From positions 1 to 24,399 of the forward strand of contig CAZSBS010000037.1 of assembly GCA_964605095.1 (NCBI GenBank): a stretch of 24,399 nt of DNA. The letters run 5' to 3'. Of this stretch, positions 7,376 through 15,100 are shown piece after piece. Within the stretch, counting starts at the first letter, position 1; each line of letters opens with the position of its first letter. The DNA comes from JAUWQU01 sp964605095. Its GTDB lineage: Bacteria; Planctomycetota; Phycisphaerae; SM23-33. The notes under the pieces are model-generated. The model did not search any database, was not told the origin of the DNA, and saw only the letters and a list, made by a program, of their open reading frames with translations. Both the position numbers and the translations under genes were made by a program.

Positions 7376-7747
7376 CTCACGGCCAAGCCCTTGGAGCGCC
7401 TAACGGGTATAGCCAAGCCACATCCCGGATTTCCCGCCCGTCTCATGCCTTCAGTATACCTGCCTTCCACCGGGAAGGGTGGTTTTTCCAGCCGCGCGTA
7501 CGCGGCCTCGCCGCCCGACAGGCCGTAGCCACACGTGTAGGCAACGTTGGGCTCCGTGTCGGCGGCAAACACGGTTCCCGCCCCTTTCCCCCTGGCTGGA
7601 GGCCGGCGGGGGGCCGCCGTGCTCGTAGTGGCGGCGTAAGACGCTATCCGTGGATATGCCCTCACGGGCACACTACAAACGGCCCGATCGCCACAAGGCA
7701 CACACTCGCCCGACAGCGAAAAAGCAGCCTCTCCCCTCTTCCCCTCC

Positions 7748-7776
7748 TTGCCCTTGCGGCGGATTTCGGATTTACT
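7748..7776 (+). promoter_or_regulatory. Candidate promoter giving a leaderless mRNA for the ThiF-like gene
   Basis: TTGCCC (7748-7753) and TTTACT (7771-7776) are separated by exactly 17 nt. The -10 ends 7 nt before the ATG at 7784, so transcription would start at or next to the start codon. Each hexamer matches consensus at 4 of 6 positions. No Shine-Dalgarno sequence precedes the ATG, which fits a leaderless message. Confidence 0.4.
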
Positions 7777-7783
7777 GTCAGAG

Positions 7784-8572
7784 ATGACATCGGACCGTCA
7801 ACCAATCGAGCGTTTTGCGCGGCAGATCGTCTTCGGGCCTTGGGGCATCGAGGCGCAGCGCAGCCTCTCGGCCGGACGTGCGCTGATCGTGGGGGTCGGC
7901 GGCATCGGCTCGTGGTCGGCCACACTGCTGGCTCGGGCCGGCGCGGGCTTCCTGCGGATTGTCGATAACGACCTGGTGGACCTGACCAACCTGCACCGGC
8001 AGGCCCTCTACGACCAGTTCGACGCCGAGGCCGCCCGGCCCAAGGTAACCGCCGCCGCCAGGCGACTCGCGGAAATCAACGACGGCTGCACCGTCGATGC
8101 CGTAATGGCCCGCGTGGACCGGTCCAACCTGGACGACCTGGCCCGCGACGTGGACGTCATCGTCGACGGCACGGACAACTTCGCCACCCGCTTCCTGATT
8201 AACGACTACTGCGTCAAGACCGGCAAACCCTGGGTCTTCGCGGGCGTCATCGGCGCCGAGGCGCAAGTCGCCGCCATAATCCCAGGCCAAACCGCGTGCC
8301 TGCGATGTTTCCTGGACGAGCCCCCGCCGCCGTGCAGCAACCCCACCTGTAGCCAGGCCGGCGTGCTCGGTATGCCCGTCGCCGCCGTCGCGGCGCTTCA
8401 GGCAATGGAGGCCGCGAAAATCCTCGCACGCCGACTCGACGCAGTCAGCCCACACCTGCTGAAAATGGACCTCTGGAACAACACGTTCCATCGCATGGAC
8501 CTTGGCCGGCCTCGCCAAACGCCCCCCTGCCCATGCTGCGTGGAACGAGAGTTCGAGTACCTGGAGCCCTGA
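7784..8572 (+). CDS. ThiF/MoeB/HesA-family E1-like adenylyltransferase
   Basis: The 262-residue protein matches the length of bacterial E1-like enzymes (MoeB and ThiF about 250). It starts with RFARQIVFGPWGIEAQRSL, the usual N-terminal helix. ALIVGVGGIGSW is the Rossmann nucleotide loop, and IVDNDLVDLTNLHRQ and DGTDNFATRFLIND are the ATP-binding segments. The zinc site has both halves: C172-x2-C175 (CLRC) and C249-x2-C252 (CPCC). Cys189 in PTCSQAGVLG occupies the catalytic or sulfur-accepting cysteine position. Such enzymes adenylate the C-terminal glycine of a ubiquitin-like sulfur carrier (ThiS, MoaD or similar) for thiamin, molybdopterin or cysteine synthesis. No carrier gene is adjacent, so the pathway is open. 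The ATG at 7784 was chosen because it fits the family start; a TTG at 7748 is less likely. Confidence 0.9.
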   Translation: MTSDRQPIERFARQIVFGPWGIEAQRSLSAGRALIVGVGGIGSWSATLLARAGAGFLRIVDNDLVDLTNLHRQALYDQFDAEAARPKVTAAARRLAEINDGCTVDAVMARVDRSNLDDLARDVDVIVDGTDNFATRFLINDYCVKTGKPWVFAGVIGAEAQVAAIIPGQTACLRCFLDEPPPPCSNPTCSQAGVLGMPVAAVAALQAMEAAKILARRLDAVSPHLLKMDLWNNTFHRMDLGRPRQTPPCPCCVEREFEYLEP

Positions 8573-8615
8573 GGGATATGGACTATGGCCAGCCCATAAA
8601 TGCGCGCAATCTTGC

Positions 8616-8644
8616 TTGACAAGCGGTTTTGGCCAATTCATAAT
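8616..8644 (+). promoter_or_regulatory. Strong sigma70-type promoter of the cold-shock gene
   Basis: TTGACA (8616-8621, perfect -35) and CATAAT (8639-8644, 5 of 6) have the ideal 17-nt spacer. Transcription should begin near 8651, giving a leader of about 210 nt before the cspA start codon. It is the best-matching promoter in the window. Confidence 0.7.
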
Positions 8645-8650
8645 ACTCCA

Positions 8651-8863
8651 TTAATCGTGGCTGACGGGTGGTTTCGGGGAATCGCTTCCCGGCCCGTCGG
8701 CGCGGCCCGGTTGGCATCCGGGCGGATTTGCGGAATTAGTGAGGTAGCGTCATTTCTTTGGAGTTCTTGACCTTAAGGGGCATACCTGCGTCAAAAGCGA
8801 CCTGACCTACCACGACATTCGCTGCAAGTCTCAAGTGCCGATCTGCAAAGAAGGAGCCGTTTC
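8651..8863 (+). promoter_or_regulatory. Long structured 5' leader of the cold-shock gene
   Basis: The predicted leader contains several possible hairpins. GACGGG (8663-8668) pairs with CCCGTC (8693-8698) and encloses GGGAA/TTCCC (8677-8681/8686-8690). A CCCGG/CCGGG pair lies around 8707-8723. TTGAC (8767-8771) pairs with GTCAA (8790-8794), and AGCGA (8796-8800) with TCGCT (8819-8823). Long leaders that refold with temperature control cspA-type mRNAs in enterobacteria. A similar role here is inference. No gene is seen in it. Confidence 0.45.
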
Positions 8864-9064
8864 ATGGCTACCGGAAAAGTAAAGTGGTTCAACAACACCA
8901 AGGGCTACGGGTTCATCACCGCCGAGGACGGCACCGACATCTTTGTCCACCACAGCGACATCCAGGGCGAAGGCTTCAAGTCCCTCGATGAAGGTGACGC
9001 CGTCGAGTTCGACATCACCCAGGGCGAAAAGGGCCCCAAGGCCGCCAACGTCCGCAAGCCGTAA
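8864..9064 (+). CDS. cspA: Cold-shock domain protein (CspA family)
   Basis: This 66-residue single cold-shock domain has the standard length. It begins MATGKVKWFNNTKGYGFI and contains both nucleic-acid binding motifs: RNP1 KGYGFI (residues 13-18) and RNP2 DIFVHHS (25-31). These proteins bind single-stranded RNA and DNA in the cytosol and melt mRNA secondary structure. AAGGAG lies 8 nt before the ATG, a strong site. The gene is monocistronic, with its own strong promoter, a leader of about 210 nt and a clear terminator. Whether it is cold-induced or constitutive cannot be told from the sequence. Confidence 0.97.
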   Translation: MATGKVKWFNNTKGYGFITAEDGTDIFVHHSDIQGEGFKSLDEGDAVEFDITQGEKGPKAANVRKP

Positions 9065-9102
9065 TCGCCCGCCCGGAATAATCCCGCATAATGGACAATA
9101 CG

Positions 9103-9134
9103 GGCGCCACCCCATCGGGTGGCGCCTGTTTTTT
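9103..9134 (+). terminator. Intrinsic terminator of the cold-shock gene
   Basis: A perfect 10-bp GC-rich stem (GGCGCCACCC, 9103-9112, with GGGTGGCGCC, 9117-9126) with a 4-nt loop is followed by TGTTTTTT. It starts 38 nt after the cspA stop codon and is a textbook Rho-independent terminator. Confidence 0.93.
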
Positions 9135-9136
9135 GC

Positions 9137-9322
9137 GCCTTTCGCCGCCGGGCCGGCCATCGCGTGACGCAGCTTGTGAAGCCACATCCAGACCGTGCGG
9201 TAGTTCGGCAACTCCAGCAGCCGCTGCATCTGGGAGGCGCTGGCGCCGCCCGGTGATCCATGCCTCGGCCGAGCCGCAGTGAGGACAGCAAAGCCGGAGG
9301 GATTTCGAGTGTTTTTTGCGAT
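9137..9322 (-). pseudogene. Remnant of an IS1595-like transposase gene
   Basis: On the minus strand two frames carry pieces of one transposase. The first is SLRLCCPHCGSAEAW, the N-terminal zinc-ribbon start (about 9255-9300). In another frame follows GASASQMQRLLELPNYRTVW and then WLHKLRHAMAGP (about 9155-9245), which resembles the helix-turn-helix region of IS1595-family transposases. The second half of the zinc ribbon is missing between them, so there is an internal deletion of about 40 residues plus a frameshift. The whole DDE catalytic domain is absent: homology ends at the cspA terminator. This is a dead fragment, not a functional gene. The family assignment rests on motif resemblance by eye. 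Confidence 0.65.
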
Positions 9323-9483
9323 TAGAGCAGTTTAAGTTTTTGTGTAGCAGGTCGGCCGTCGCCGACGACGAGCCAGGCAAGGAAGCCGAAGCAGGCGATG
9401 CCTTAGCATCGCCGATGCAGGCTGACGCAGCATGGCGACGCCACAGGCAGGCCGAACGCTACAGAAAAAGTTAAGCTGCTCTA
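9323..9483. mobile_element. MITE-like element with 26-bp terminal inverted repeats
   Basis: The 26 nt at 9323-9348 (beginning TAGAGCAG, ending TGTAGC) are repeated in inverted orientation at 9458-9483 with only three mismatches. The element is 161 bp long and has no coding capacity. It contains an internal perfect 8-bp hairpin (GGCGATGC 9394-9401 with GCATCGCC 9406-9413). The outermost TA on both sides could be a TA target duplication, as made by IS630/Tc1-type transposases. It lies between the cspA terminator and the 3' end of rpsA, next to the transposase remnant. Mobility is inferred from structure only. Confidence 0.65.
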
Positions 9484-9485
9484 GG

Positions 9486-9503
9486 CCGAGAGAAACGCCT
9501 CGG
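9486..9503 (-). terminator. Weak candidate terminator of rpsA
   Basis: CCGAG (9486-9490) and CTCGG (9499-9503) form a short stem 8 nt past the rpsA stop codon. On the minus strand a TTTTT run follows only later, inside the inverted repeat of the neighbouring MITE-like element. Weak as an intrinsic terminator. Confidence 0.25.
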
Positions 9504-9510
9504 GGCACGC

Positions 9511-11031
9511 TTACATAAACTTCGACCAGTCCGGCCCCTCGAGACCTCCGCGCAGCGGGGTCTTGCGTTTCTTCTGCGGCGCGGGAGTCTCGCTGGGCGT
9601 CTGTATGCCTGTCTCGATGCCCTCGCCGGTGAAGTTCGGGTCGTTGCGAAGGGCCTTTATCGAAAGGCTGATCCGCCGCTGCTGCTCGTCAACGCTCTGG
9701 ACCTTGGCCTTTACGAGTTGGCCTTCTTTGAGCGCCTCGCTGACGTGGCGGAGGCGGTGCTCGGAAGCCTCGCTGACATGCACGAGGGCCTCAACGCCGG
9801 GGGTCAGTTCAACGAACGCGCCGAACGACTCCAGCCGCTTGACCACGCCCTCGGCCACAGACCCCGCCGGCCAGCGAACCGACGCGCCAACCCATGGATC
9901 GTCACCGACCCGCTTGACCGACAGGCTGATGCGCTTGCGCTGCGGGTCCACCGCCAGCACGCGAAGCTGCGGCGTGTCGCCGACGGCAAGGACCTCGCTG
10001 GGGTGCTTGATCCGCTTCTCGAACGACATCTCGCTGATCGGCACGAGGCCCTCGACGCCGGCTTCGAGTTCCACAAACGCCCCGAAGTCCGCCAGCCTGG
10101 TGACCCGCCCGGTGACGACGGTGTCGGCTGGCCACTTCTCGGCCACGCCGAGCCACGGGTCCGGCTGGACCTGTTTAAGCCCCAGGCTGATGCGGTCATT
10201 TTCGCGGTCGAGCTTGAGGATCATCACCTCGACCTTCAGGCCGACCTGGACGATTTCCTTGGGGTCCTCGACGCGGCTGTAGCTCATGTCGCTCACGTGC
10301 AGCAGCCCGTCGACGCCGCCGAGGTCCACGAAGGCGCCGTACGGCATGATGCTGCGGACCGTGCCGGTGACGATCTTGCCCTCGGCCAGTTCGGCCAGAA
10401 CCTTCACGCGCATCTCGGCGGCCTGGGCCTCGATCACCTTGCGGCGCGAAAGCGTCACGCTCTTTCGCTGGCGGTCCACGTCGATTACCTCGCACATCAT
10501 CTTCGTGTTCATGTACGGCGAGGTGTCCTCGGTGCGAGCCATGTCGATCATGCTCATGGGCATGAAGCCCTGGATGCCGTTGAACTTCAGTTCCAGCCCG
10601 CCGGTGTTGGCGCCGGTGACAAAGGCCTCGACCATCTGCCCGGGCTTGATCGAGCCCCAGGTCGCGGCCACCACGGCCCCCTCGCGCGAGAGGATGAGGA
10701 GCCCCTCGGCCGGGTCGTAACGCTCGACGGTTACGTCGATGCTGTCGCCGACCTTCGGAAGCGCATCGTCGCCGAACTGGATGGCCTGGATTACGCCCTG
10801 GCTCTTGCCGCCGAAATCCACGAATATGTCGTCGCGCTGGATGTCGATGACCTTGCCTGTCCGCACGCCCTCACCTTTCCCAGCCCGGCCGGGCTGGGCT
10901 ATGGTGTCGACGTCGAGCATGTCTTCGATGCTCATGTCGCCAAGGGCCTCGTCGAGTTCCTTCTGAAGCTCGGCGTCGAGTTGATTGTCGGTGCGGTGAA
11001 TGTTGCCGCGTTCCTGCTTGTTGATGCTCAT
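9511..11031 (-). CDS. rpsA: Ribosomal protein S1 (five S1 RNA-binding domains)
   Basis: The protein has 506 residues with five OB-fold S1 domains at about 54-116, 130-197, 217-287, 303-374 and 390-460. Domains 3-5 have the strongest match (G.V..I..YGAFVDL.GGVDGLLHVSDMS and its equivalents; RISLS(I/V)K ends). Domains 1 and 2 are more divergent, as in S1 proteins, where they contact the ribosome. A 50-residue acidic N-terminal segment precedes them and a basic tail (QKKRKTPLRGG) ends the chain. Proteobacterial S1 has six domains and about 557 residues; five or fewer is common elsewhere. S1 binds mRNA and helps it dock on the 30S subunit. GAGGAG lies 5 nt before the ATG. The gene is convergent with cspA. 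Confidence 0.92.
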   Translation of the reverse strand: MSINKQERGNIHRTDNQLDAELQKELDEALGDMSIEDMLDVDTIAQPGRAGKGEGVRTGKVIDIQRDDIFVDFGGKSQGVIQAIQFGDDALPKVGDSIDVTVERYDPAEGLLILSREGAVVAATWGSIKPGQMVEAFVTGANTGGLELKFNGIQGFMPMSMIDMARTEDTSPYMNTKMMCEVIDVDRQRKSVTLSRRKVIEAQAAEMRVKVLAELAEGKIVTGTVRSIMPYGAFVDLGGVDGLLHVSDMSYSRVEDPKEIVQVGLKVEVMILKLDRENDRISLGLKQVQPDPWLGVAEKWPADTVVTGRVTRLADFGAFVELEAGVEGLVPISEMSFEKRIKHPSEVLAVGDTPQLRVLAVDPQRKRISLSVKRVGDDPWVGASVRWPAGSVAEGVVKRLESFGAFVELTPGVEALVHVSEASEHRLRHVSEALKEGQLVKAKVQSVDEQQRRISLSIKALRNDPNFTGEGIETGIQTPSETPAPQKKRKTPLRGGLEGPDWSKFM

Positions 11032-11215
11032 GCTAGCTCCTCATTGCAACCAGCTTTGCCGTTTAGGCCGGTAAGTTCCCGGCGCGGAATCGCGAATGTT
11101 ATCCGCCCGAGGCCCGCCGGCCAAGAGGGAAACGGTCGGATTCGTGCCCAGTGGCGGACGCGCGCCTCCACGCACACATGAAAAACATTATCGGATACTC
11201 ATGCCGGCCAGTTTG

Positions 11216-12100
11216 CTATTTCGGCGAAGCCTCCCTGGCTCCGTTGGTATATAAGTCTATCCCTCCGGCGCTAATCCATCGGGCCTTGCAGATCACCTTT
11301 CGGATCTCCTGGACTTCCGAGGCCGGCAGCAGGGATACCGCGGCCTGGCTTGGTTTGGGTTTGCAGGCGGTGCATTCGACCGCCCCAGTGCCACCGCAGG
11401 CCTGGCAGGCAACGACGCCCGCGCCGCCGCACTGGCCGCACAGGCCGAGGATCCTGACGACTGCCTCGCTGTCCGGTCCGCGCAACACGCCGGTGCCGCC
11501 GCACTTGGGGCAAGGCACGTAGCCGGAGCCGTTGCATCGGGCACACGGCACCAGCCGCGTGTCACCGCACCTGGGGCAGATGTGGGCGGTTTCGCTGGCC
11601 GAGGCCGCGGCGTGGCACTCTGCGGCGATCTTCTCCAGGGGCCGTGGCAGGGCGGCGGTCAGCGAAAAAACATTCGGGTTGCCCGTCGCCTTATCAAGCG
11701 GCCCCGCGGCAAGCTGGGGCCCGACCTCCAGGTACAGCCGAAGCCCGCGGGCAAGGGCGTCCAGCGCATCGGCGTCACGTCGCAACTGCCGGTTGCGCAG
11801 CTCGACGAGTTCGCTCAGGGCCGCGGCTTCCGGCGGACCCGCCAGGAGCTTTCGCAGCAACTCGGCCTCGCGGGCGGCGGCGCCATCGCCGGCCGGCTGG
11901 AGCCGGACAACCACCGGCGCGGACTCCGCCGCCGACTCGGCTTGCGCCCGCGGCGGCGCCAAGGCAGGGATAACCAGGGTGTCATTGCCCGCCGGCTGCG
12001 TTGTCGGCGGCTGGGTTGACGCCGGTTGGGCCTGAATCGACGCGGCAAATGCCAGCGCCACCACCAGGGCTGCCGCACGGAATATGTTCTTAATGTTCAT
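11216..12100 (-). CDS. Exported protein with DnaJ-type cysteine-rich zinc-finger region
   Basis: The ATG at 12100 starts a signal peptide (MNIKNIFRAAALVVALAFAA, cleavage likely near SIQA-Q), so the 294-residue product is exported. A low-complexity Thr/Gln/Pro linker (about 27-38) and an alpha-helical middle region follow. Residues 175-246 hold six CxxC pairs: C175, C186, C197, C221, C232 and C243 each with a second Cys three residues later. Four of them are full CxxCxGxG motifs as in the zinc domain of DnaJ. There is no J domain. DnaJ zinc regions bind two zinc ions and help hold unfolded polypeptide; here the site would be outside the cytosol. The gene begins 34 nt after the J-like membrane protein gene on the same strand, so the two probably form an operon. 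An open frame reaches upstream of 12100 but only overlaps that gene. Confidence 0.85.
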   Translation of the reverse strand: MNIKNIFRAAALVVALAFAASIQAQPASTQPPTTQPAGNDTLVIPALAPPRAQAESAAESAPVVVRLQPAGDGAAAREAELLRKLLAGPPEAAALSELVELRNRQLRRDADALDALARGLRLYLEVGPQLAAGPLDKATGNPNVFSLTAALPRPLEKIAAECHAAASASETAHICPRCGDTRLVPCARCNGSGYVPCPKCGGTGVLRGPDSEAVVRILGLCGQCGGAGVVACQACGGTGAVECTACKPKPSQAAVSLLPASEVQEIRKVICKARWISAGGIDLYTNGAREASPK

Positions 12101-12134
12101 GCGATTCACCGATCGAACCATTCTTGGCGAAGCA

Positions 12135-15100
12135 CTACGGACTAAGCTGCTCCAGCAGGACGAGGTTCTGAAAAGCCAGTTCCCGCAGTTCGTCCAGCAC
12201 GTTAGTCGTTTCGGCCAGGACCTTTTCGTGTGCCGATCGCAGGGAACGAAGCGCCGCGTCGGTCTCCGGGCGTTCGTCGGCCTGGCGCACGAGCACCTCC
12301 AGGATCCTTGCTGCCTGGTCCAGCCGGACCGCCGCGGCCTGCATCGCTGTCCTGGACGCCGCCAGGCGAGCCCTGGCTCCGTTCTCGACGGCATCAAGCT
12401 GGGCGGTGAACTTGCCCGCCACGTCGGCTGCGCGGGCCAACCGGGTAAGCTCGTTGGCCATGGCCTCGGCCGCCACTGCAAGCTCGTCGCTGGTGACCGG
12501 CGCGGGAGTCTTCGCCGCCCCGCCGGGAACCACAAGGGCGGGCGTGGCAACCGGCGCCGTGGTCGGCCCGGCCTGGCTGGCGGGCTTGAAGGTCCGCAGC
12601 ATTTCGCCGGCGATGTCGGCATAATACACAAAGGCCGCCAGAAGCTTCTCTGTCTGCCCGTCGGGCCGCCATGCCACCTCTGGAACCTTCCTGGCGCCGA
12701 TGGCCCTGTCCATCTGACCCGGACCCCAGCCCACAGACCTGGCCACGGCCTGCCATTGTGCGGCGGCCGCCTTTCGCTGGGCCGTATTGTGGCTGACCGG
12801 CAGCAGGTAGTTAACCTGGTCGGTGCTCCCGGCCCGGCCCGTGCCGTTCAGCAGCGTCATGACTATGCTGTTGGCCATGGCATTGGTCTTGGCCGGCACA
12901 ATCAACGCCGCCAGTTTGCCCGGCAGTCGAGGGTCGTCGATCTTCATCAGCGCCCGCAGGATGCGGTTGATGACCGTTAGGTCTCCGGAGTTGCCGGTCC
13001 TGACCAGTTCGTCGAGACGCTCGATGAGCACCTCGCCTGCCGGGGGACCGCCGAGCCGCTGGAGGACGTCGATAGCCTGCAACCGCTCGCCGGAATTCTG
13101 GCCGCGAAGGTTCTTTCGCAGCGCATCGGCCATGTTGGGGTCCAGGCCGATGGGCGATCCGATCACTGCGGCGATGACGCCGTCGGTCAGAACCACCTCG
13201 CGCGTCAGCCGGGCCGTCCTGGCGGCCTGGTCGCGCTGCGAGAGCACCACATCTAGCTCGTGGCCCAGCGCGTCGGTGTGCAGCGAGAAGCGTTCCACGC
13301 GGGCGGCACACGCGAGCATCGTCGTTGCCAAGTCGGCGGCGAGGGCCTCGTCGGCGTACGTGCTCGACCACGCCCGGCGGACGGAAAACGCCAGGACCGC
13401 GTTGAATGCGCCGGGCGGAAGGCCCTGCTCGGGTTTGGTGGCCGGAGCGGTTTGGGCCTCGGCGCCGCTTCCGGGGCCGGCTCGAATGACCTGCCTCATT
13501 TCCTCGGCCACTCGGCGGCGGCGCTGTGGACTGTCCAGAGCCATCGCGCGAAGCGCGTGTCGCTGGGTGAGGCCCATCGCGTCGGCCAGTGTCGCCACCG
13601 CCCCGCCGCCCGCGGCGGCGTCCACGGCCGAGCACGCCACGTCAGCCAGAGCCAGTCTGGCGATGTTGACAAGCCCGGGCGACAAGGCCGAACTGCCTGC
13701 GGCCGAGCCCAGCGCGGCCAGGGCCTTGCCGGAGCCGGGACGGTTGGGGTCGCAGGCCATCGAGGCCAGTTCGGCTGCAAGCGGGCTGAAGCGCGCGGCA
13801 TCCGCCCGCTCGGCATAGACGTCCAGGCTGCCGCCGTCGACAACGGCGTAGGCCAGTCGTTTGGGGTCGTTCACGGGGTCGGCCGGGGCGGCGGCCACGC
13901 TCTCACGCCAGGCCCGCCGGCAGCGGTCCAGCAGCAGAACCACCTCGTTAGGATCGTTGGCGTCCGTCTGCGGGGCTCCGCGCAGCAGCAGGGTTCTCGA
14001 AAGCAATTCCAGGACCCTTCGAGCCGGGCCGCGAACGCTTTGCCCATCGCGAGCGGATGAGTTTGCGTCGATGGTCCCGCGGGCGGCGGCGAGCCGGTCG
14101 ATCATCGCAGTTACGGCCGCGTCCTGGCAGGCCGGCGATGCGGGCGGACAGCCCAGCACGACCTTGAGCAGCGTCTCGGCCGAGACGGCCTCCCGCGGCG
14201 TGCCGCCGAGGGCCATTGTGCCGGCCACGATGCCGAATGCGGCGGTGCGATCCTCACTCCCGGCGTTGTCGAGCAGCTTGCGAGCCTTGGCCGGGTCCGC
14301 CAAAGCGGCAATGGCGGCGTCGAGCACCACCGGGCGACGGGGCTCGCGCGGCGCTGACGCCATGACGCTGTTGGCTTCGCCGCCGCCGCGCGACCATCGC
14401 CTGGAAAACTGAGACCACAGCGCCGCCGCAACCAGCACCAGCATTCCCAGGACGACGCCCGCCACCAGCAGGCCGGGCCACCGCCTTGACTGGGCAGCGG
14501 CAGCGGCAGCGTCCCGTGCCTGTGGGCGAAGATAATCGTCGATCACCTTGCCGCCCTCGGCAACGCTCAAACCCTCCGCCGCCGCAAGCGACAGCAGGCG
14601 CTTGCGGTCCGTCACCGTCGCGTCGGCCATCGGGAACATCGCCAGCAATCGCAACTTGAACTGAGCGATCAGCGACGACTCGTCCCGCTCGCCGCGGGCC
14701 GCCCCCAGGGCCGACAGACGATCTTCGATCGCCGACCGTGCCGCCTCCGCGTCGATGTCAAGCCGCTGGGCAAGCGTCACGAGCTTCCGCTCGTCAACGC
14801 CGCTCAGCAGGCCGCCGCGAATCTCCATGTCAACGGCGGCGAGGAAAAACGCCATGGTCTCGGCCTGCGCCGCGGCGCGGCTCCGGCCTGCCGCCCCGGC
14901 CGGCTGGTCAGCCTCGCGCGTTCGCTCCGCCTGGCCAGGCCCGGCCGGGTCATGCGGCTCCGATGTCTCGCCGGGCGGGCTGGGAATGTGCTCCATGACA
15001 TAGCGAACATCCTGCTCGGCCATGCCCGCCGCGTGCAGTCGCCCGGCCAGTTCATCTCGCCTTGCCAGGGCCAGCGTGCCATCGTGGCCAACCATCGACC

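Larger units (their letters stand above)
7068..7783. other. Gene-poor, repeat-bearing stretch between the NHL gene and the ThiF-like gene
   Basis: I see no convincing intact gene in these 716 bp: open frames on both strands lack ribosome binding sites, recognisable motifs and good start positions. The minus strand carries two protein-like pieces in different frames. One reads VCTWAEHLRKRDEKDFAAMM (about 7180-7250) and the other DDNDPLLATYRG just before it, which could be the broken end of a decayed gene. A palindromic repeat at 7346-7375 is listed separately. The promoter of the NHL gene should be at the left end and that of the ThiF-like gene at the right end. Confidence 0.4.

Noticed and set aside
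9718..11181. Long plus-strand open frame of 487 codons opposite rpsA
   Set aside because: It is rich in His, Asp, Ala and Arg, has no recognisable motif, and is the antisense shadow of five clearly conserved S1 domains.
12101..12631. Upstream extension of the zinc-finger protein frame
   Set aside because: The extra 177 codons overlap the coiled-coil end of the J-like gene out of frame and read as Arg/Pro/Ser-rich noise; the signal peptide begins at 12100.
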